Assembly: GCA_021904315.1 (NCBI GenBank) | Contig: CM038916.1 | Location: forward strand, 372,001-436,000 | Direction: 5' to 3' | Length of the DNA stretch: 64,000 bases | Source of the DNA: Sphagnum magellanicum | Taxonomy: Eukaryota; Streptophyta; Sphagnopsida; Sphagnales; Sphagnaceae | Shown here: positions 59,821 through 64,000 of the stretch, piece after piece | Layout: every line of letters begins with the position of its first letter | How positions within the stretch are numbered: position 1 is the stretch's first letter | Position numbers and translations under genes: made by a program | Notes under the pieces: generated by a model | What the model saw: the letters and a program-made list of their open reading frames with translations, nothing else | What the model was told of the DNA's origin: nothing | The model's database searches: none

Positions 59821-62800
59821 CTATAATTCCAATTCTGATTGATCTTTTCCAACAGCAAATGCTATTAGATCAGAATCCAATTGCTTGGCAGCTGAGGGGC
59901 CAGGTGTTGCCCGCAACCACGGGGGACCATACTGAATACATTGGTTGTGAGATGCAGCCCACGGTATTACCACTATAGGACCGACAGAAATTCGCCATAA
60001 GTCGAGAATGATGGTCACAAGCATGGAGGCACCCAATGCATCAACAGATACTTGACTCAGCGTCCAAGGAGCTTTGGGGTTCTCGTCCATCCTTTTATGA
60101 TATCACACATGGACATCATCAGTCACAAGAGCAGCACAATACAAGATATTGTCACACCGAAAGCCACAATAAGGTACCACTTTCAATAAGTTGCCAAAGG
60201 ACATGCTAAGGAGGCAAAGAGGATCTCACCTAAAGAACATGGGAAAGCTCACAAAGAAGTAGATGGCATAAAACAAAGACCCCACTTTGTACATTGCCAT
60301 ACGGTCTACCATTTCATAATATGGAAACTGCAACGTCACATCACCCCAGTTAGATTTCTTGAGCTAAGAGGTCTGATATGCACAATTGACCAATAGGCAG
60401 CTACTTGCAGATGCAAGAGTATTGTGCATGAAATTGCAGAGGAGATTTGACAAAAAAAATGACCATATGCATTAGAGGCATAAGTGGTCATCAGAGGAAT
60501 TTGCAGCACAAGTGCTTATCCAATGCAGTGGGTAACAGAGTCAACAGGAACCCTGAACAAATATTTTAAGGGAGATTATGCAATCAGGTTTCACATATTG
60601 TTGCTGCACAGCCCTTGCAAATCTGATCAACAAAATTCCTTATGGGGCTGCAATGAATTCTACACCTAAATGATTTAAATCGGAAAGAGAATGCAACTTA
60701 CATTGGCAATTGTGACAGCTTCTGCCAATGCCGTCAAGTAGGCTAACACTCCAACCCAGGAAGCTTGAATTAACCATCTGCTGAATCTGTCTGGCACATG
60801 CTGCCACAGTCCAGAGTGATCTAGCAAGAAGTCAACAAAGTTGCTAAAAATCTAGTGCTCACAGAATTTTCAGCAAAGTTGGGAGCTTATGCACATTCAA
60901 CAAAGCAAGAAAGGGAACCTTGATTAGAATGCCGTCCCCTCCACTTCACACAGATGTCCCATCATGATTAAGGTTTATGAGATCTATAGCTAGCTGACAC
61001 TAGATGTGGAAGATTGGAGTGCAGATAAAGCATTCCAACACCAGAACTTTCTACTCCATGATAAGGTCAGGCAAGCTCTTGCTGTGTTTTCTTTGCTTGG
61101 TCTGTTCCTTCAAATTCCATCCACACATCAATTGGGACATGCTCTTCAACATTACCCCAAAATCTCATGCATTTCAGAAGTAGCCCAGCAAATTCAAAAC
61201 ATACCCCATAAAGGCAGGCAGTCAGACTGATACCTTGATGGCATGTCCCAACCTCCGAAGGGTAATGTTTGATATGCTATGGTACAACAAGAAGTAGGGC
61301 TGAGTCAGCAGAAATGTGGTAATTGGAACCTGGAAATTCCAGAAAATGCGTCCCTCATCAGAGCAAAGCTCAAGTAGCTGCTTCTGTAATTTGCAAACCT
61401 GTGCCTATAGAACTAGCAAAATATTCTGAACCTGCCATACAAAAGCACTCACTTACATAGTTGATTTTATATGAGGGGAAACTGTAGGTAGCACCCAGCA
61501 CAACGTAGAAATAATGAGTCCAGAAGTAGTTGCCCACAAAACCAAATATTGCAATCCACAAATTTGCCTACATACATCCCAGCCCACCGAACATCAGTGA
61601 CACTCAAGCACCAAACCAGGTGTAATTTGAGGAACAAGAATCTTTCTTCAAGCTGTCCATTTGCACCATATCAAGTGACTCCTTTTGTTATGCTGTAATG
61701 GTGTGAATATCATTTGTAGCTTTGAACAACCAATAATTAGGTGTAGCTGTGAAAGGGTGGAATCCAATCCCAGGAGTATGGTATCCACCATCTATGGCAT
61801 GAAATGCAATACCAAATGGAAATGTTCTGCATCCAGATCCCCGCACTTATCACCTGTTGGTTTTGAGCACTACAAGATTGAGTTGATAGTTAAGGAAGAG
61901 GGAGTCAAACCTTGAACCAGTACCGTTGGTACCATGGCTTTTTTGCATCCTCCTGAACACACACAACTCGTTGGAGATTAGTGAGGTTGAAATCTAAACA
62001 TGTATATGGAACACAAAGAATCTGAACCATATATGGCACACATGTTTACACATGAATGGAACACATTTCATCAAAGTGTGCAAAAAAATGACCAACAAAA
62101 AAAAAGGTCTGGGAATTAGGAAGAAAGAAACCTACAGAGCCATCAAATAAGAGAGGAAATACGATGCAAGGAGCTACAGTGGCAAGGCCAAGGATCAAGT
62201 ACTCCATCTCCTCAAACCTCTGTACTAAAAGGGGAACAAAACCACCAAAATTTCCACAAACCACAGGCATCAGTCTCAATCTCATTCATGGCCAAAGGAA
62301 GCCACTACAACAAACTTCTCATATGAGATGCCAATTGAAATCAACTTTTCTCAAGCTAGAGCAGCTTCTTCTCAATTAAATGCTGGAGAAATTCTTGTTC
62401 CTCTCGACCATCCTCAGCGCTCACAAAACCCTAAGCCGTAAAAAACCTAATAATATCTGAAGAGATATTTCACACCAGAATCCACTACTTACAACTTGTC
62501 ATATGAGATGCCAATTGAACCAACTTTTCCCGGAGCAGTTTCCTCTTGACCATCCTCAGCATTCCCAAAACTCTAAAAACAAAAAACCCTAAACCCTAAA
62601 ATCCTTATATATCTCCTCAAAAGAGACTATTTTCACACCAGCATTCACGAGGAAACGCGCTTAGAAACTTGAGAGAAATGTGACGAAATCTACACATTGC
62701 TAAAATCGAAGATATACTTCCCAAGCTTGCTTGCAGCAGGAGCCGTGGGTGTGAAAAAGAAAAAGAAAAAAGAAAAAAGAAACCAACAACAACAATAACA

Positions 62801-63099
62801 CCAGCATTGCTTCACCTCGTAAAGACGGAGAGGAACAACAACTCCGAGTAAGGCCGTGATCCAAAAGGGACTGTATGCCAGAAAGAAAAGCTCGCCCCAT
62901 CGCTTGCTACGCGAAGCAGCCAGCCACAGACTATGATCACCATTGCTCCCACTCACTACACACAAAAAACCGAGTTGCTAAGAAAAAACATTAACATCAA
63001 TGATCAAGGAAGCAACAAATCTGCAGGGGAAAAAAAAAAAAAAAAAACACCCGATCGATGGAAACACACAAAAGAGATGAGAGACAGAGATCCTTTACT
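59821..63099 (-). CDS. CPI1: Cycloeucalenol cycloisomerase (cyclopropyl sterol isomerase), nine exons including a leader exon
   Basis: Opens the cyclopropane ring of cycloeucalenol to obtusifoliol in plant sterol synthesis; an ER multi-pass membrane enzyme. Coding blocks (minus): 63099 (A of ATG), 62955-62816, 62219-62136, 61952-61911, 61567-61457, 61329-61234, 60800-60702, 60327-60230, 60091-59821. Junctions carry GT/AG and keep frame, giving 313 residues. Family landmarks: SLWLAASRSKRWGELFF, EMEYLILGLATVAP, KKPWYQRYWFKANLWI, GFVGNYFWTHYFYVVLGA, YSFPSYKINY, ISNITLRRLGHA, FPYYEMVDRMAMYKVG, YAIYFFVSFPMFFRMDE, VDALGASMLVTIILDLWR and CIQYGPPWL. The only in-frame start I find joins A at 63099 (donor AACAA|GTAAAG) to TG at 62955 (acceptor TTTTTTGTGTGTAG), giving MSGSNGDH, like the MSGS start I recall for Arabidopsis CPI1. 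The C terminus runs about 30 residues beyond that protein. A GTG start at 62956-62954 is the alternative. Confidence 0.93.
62313..62648. repeat. Tandem duplication within the second CPI1 intron
   Basis: Two diverged copies of about 180 and 155 bases begin at 62313 and 62493 with 'catatgagatgccaattgaa'. They share 'caacttttc', 'gaccatcctcagc', 'ccctaa' and 'ttcacaccag..attca'. The second copy holds an AACCCTAAACCCTAA telo-box double (about 62585-62600). Confidence 0.7.
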
Positions 63100-63190
63100 T
63101 GTTTTGTTCTTCCTTCGTGGGCCCTCCACTGCGCGTGCTTTGCTTGCTTGCACGAAGAGGGCGAAGAAGACAAACTGAACACGAAGCTCT

Positions 63191-63230
63191 GGTTTAGGGT
63201 TTAGGGTGAAAGAGAGAGAGAGAGAGATAG
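63191..63230 (-). promoter_or_regulatory. Telo-box pair and GA tract at the CPI1 promoter/leader
   Basis: On the minus strand ACCCTAAACCCTAAACC (63207-63191) lies about 90 bases before the presumed leader-exon donor, preceded by a CT-rich tract (63227-63210). Telo-boxes near the transcription start are common in plant housekeeping genes. Confidence 0.55.
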
Positions 63231-64000
63231 ATCCAGGGATCGATTCCCTTTGTTGACATGATATTGGCGGATATTGTGTTTAGATTCATTACAGAGTATA
63301 GTAGCTTAATGGGTTTTGGCCCCAAGGTAATAGTAATAGGTCTATTTTTATATGAGGATTTTGGAAAGATGGTATTTTGGCTTGTGTTGAAATTTGAGAT
63401 TAGTTATATTGTTGTAATATCTCGAAGGATTTTGGTTTTGTTTAGAGGATTTTTTTTGAAGATTATATTTTTGCCATGGTGAAATATTTTAGTTTCCATA
63501 ATGCTTCTTCTTTTGCCTTCAGATGCTTTTTGATGTAAATGGCAAGGCCATAGTGTGACACACCCCTTGTTTTTCAGGGTTTAGGGTTTGAAATTTTTAT
63601 CATCAAGGAAAGGGGTGAAAGCCTAAAATAAACCCAAAATAAGTTCAGGGTTATATCCAATTTGCAAAAATCTTCATTCTGGGGTAAAGCTCGACAAATA
63701 GGGCCTACCTAAAAGACCTATGCCTATGATGATAAAGCCCAAAGCCCAAAATTTGGAGCCTAGGAGGAGATTTTTTTTATAAAAAAAAGGTTTAGGGTTT
63801 GAATTTACCCTACATTGATATCAGATTTTGACACATATTATTAACCCAATTTTTGCTTGTTGGAAACTTTTGAGAAATTTCGCAATAATTCTACTTTGAC
63901 AAGTTGCTTAAGAATGAAAAAAGAAATAAAATTATTTCATTATTGTCTCCTCCTTATAAACCTCATTTTTTGCAATAATTTACATACTTCCCTTAAAATT
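63231..64000. other. Upstream intergenic DNA
   Basis: AT-rich DNA with further 'tttagggttt' phrases near 63577-63590 and 63790-63801. The 74-codon plus-strand frame at 63258-63482 is hydrophobic and AT-rich, with no recognised domain. No gene supported. Confidence 0.4.

Noticed and set aside
62816..62965. Initiation at TTG 62965 or GTG 62956 for the sterol isomerase
   Set aside because: Non-ATG starts are rare in plants and an intron joining A to TG gives ATG with good splice borders; kept only as an alternative.

Overview
This window comes from the nuclear genome of a streptophyte, most likely a land plant. The evidence is a plant NF-YC transcription factor gene (21.9-25.0 kb, minus), a plant sterol gene for cycloeucalenol cycloisomerase (59.8-63.1 kb, minus), a eukaryotic tRNA-Lys(CUU) gene (55.3 kb), telo-box (AAACCCTAA) promoter motifs and large decayed Ty3/gypsy LTR retrotransposons in AT-rich, intron-rich DNA. 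I cannot name the species; nothing points specifically to a seed plant.

Layout: 1-2.0 kb, AT-rich with no gene seen. 2.0-3.1 kb (minus), a gag fragment of retroelement family B. 3.3-13.3 kb (minus), one large Ty3/gypsy element, 'element A', with similar LTR segments at both ends. Its order is gag - protease - C5 cytosine DNA methyltransferase - reverse transcriptase/RNase H - integrase - PHD finger. 13.3-21.6 kb, intergenic with tandem repeats and a solo LTR of family B. 21.9-25.0 kb, NF-YC. 25.0-26.2 kb, its GC-richer promoter. 27.7-40.1 kb (plus), element B, a second Ty3/gypsy element with a DGGS-type protease and a long unrecognised coding region after the integrase. 40-48.8 kb, intergenic with a minisatellite. 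48.8-49.5 kb (minus), a decayed PIF/Harbinger transposase. 51.0-55.1 kb, a GGCCC-rich repeat, a single-exon gene for a charged disordered protein (minus) and a possible divergent transcript (plus). 55.3 kb, tRNA-Lys. 55.4-59.8 kb, mostly featureless. 59.8-63.2 kb, the sterol isomerase gene.

The most exciting object is element A. It carries a Dnmt3-like DNA methyltransferase fused in frame ahead of the reverse transcriptase, and a PHD finger at the end of the integrase. A chromatin writer and a probable histone reader on one retrotransposon recall the ADD + methyltransferase layout of cellular Dnmt3. Methyltransferase capture by retrotransposons is known, to my recollection, from dinoflagellates and charophyte algae. 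The combination with a PHD finger, in a genome that looks like a land plant's, is worth checking. The copy here is dead: it has premature stops and a few frameshifts, and nearly all the stops can be explained by C-to-T deamination.

The host genes look intact. The sterol isomerase gene appears to have its ATG split by an intron (A|TG). All gene models come from reading the sequence by eye; splice sites and homologies have not been tested by any search.
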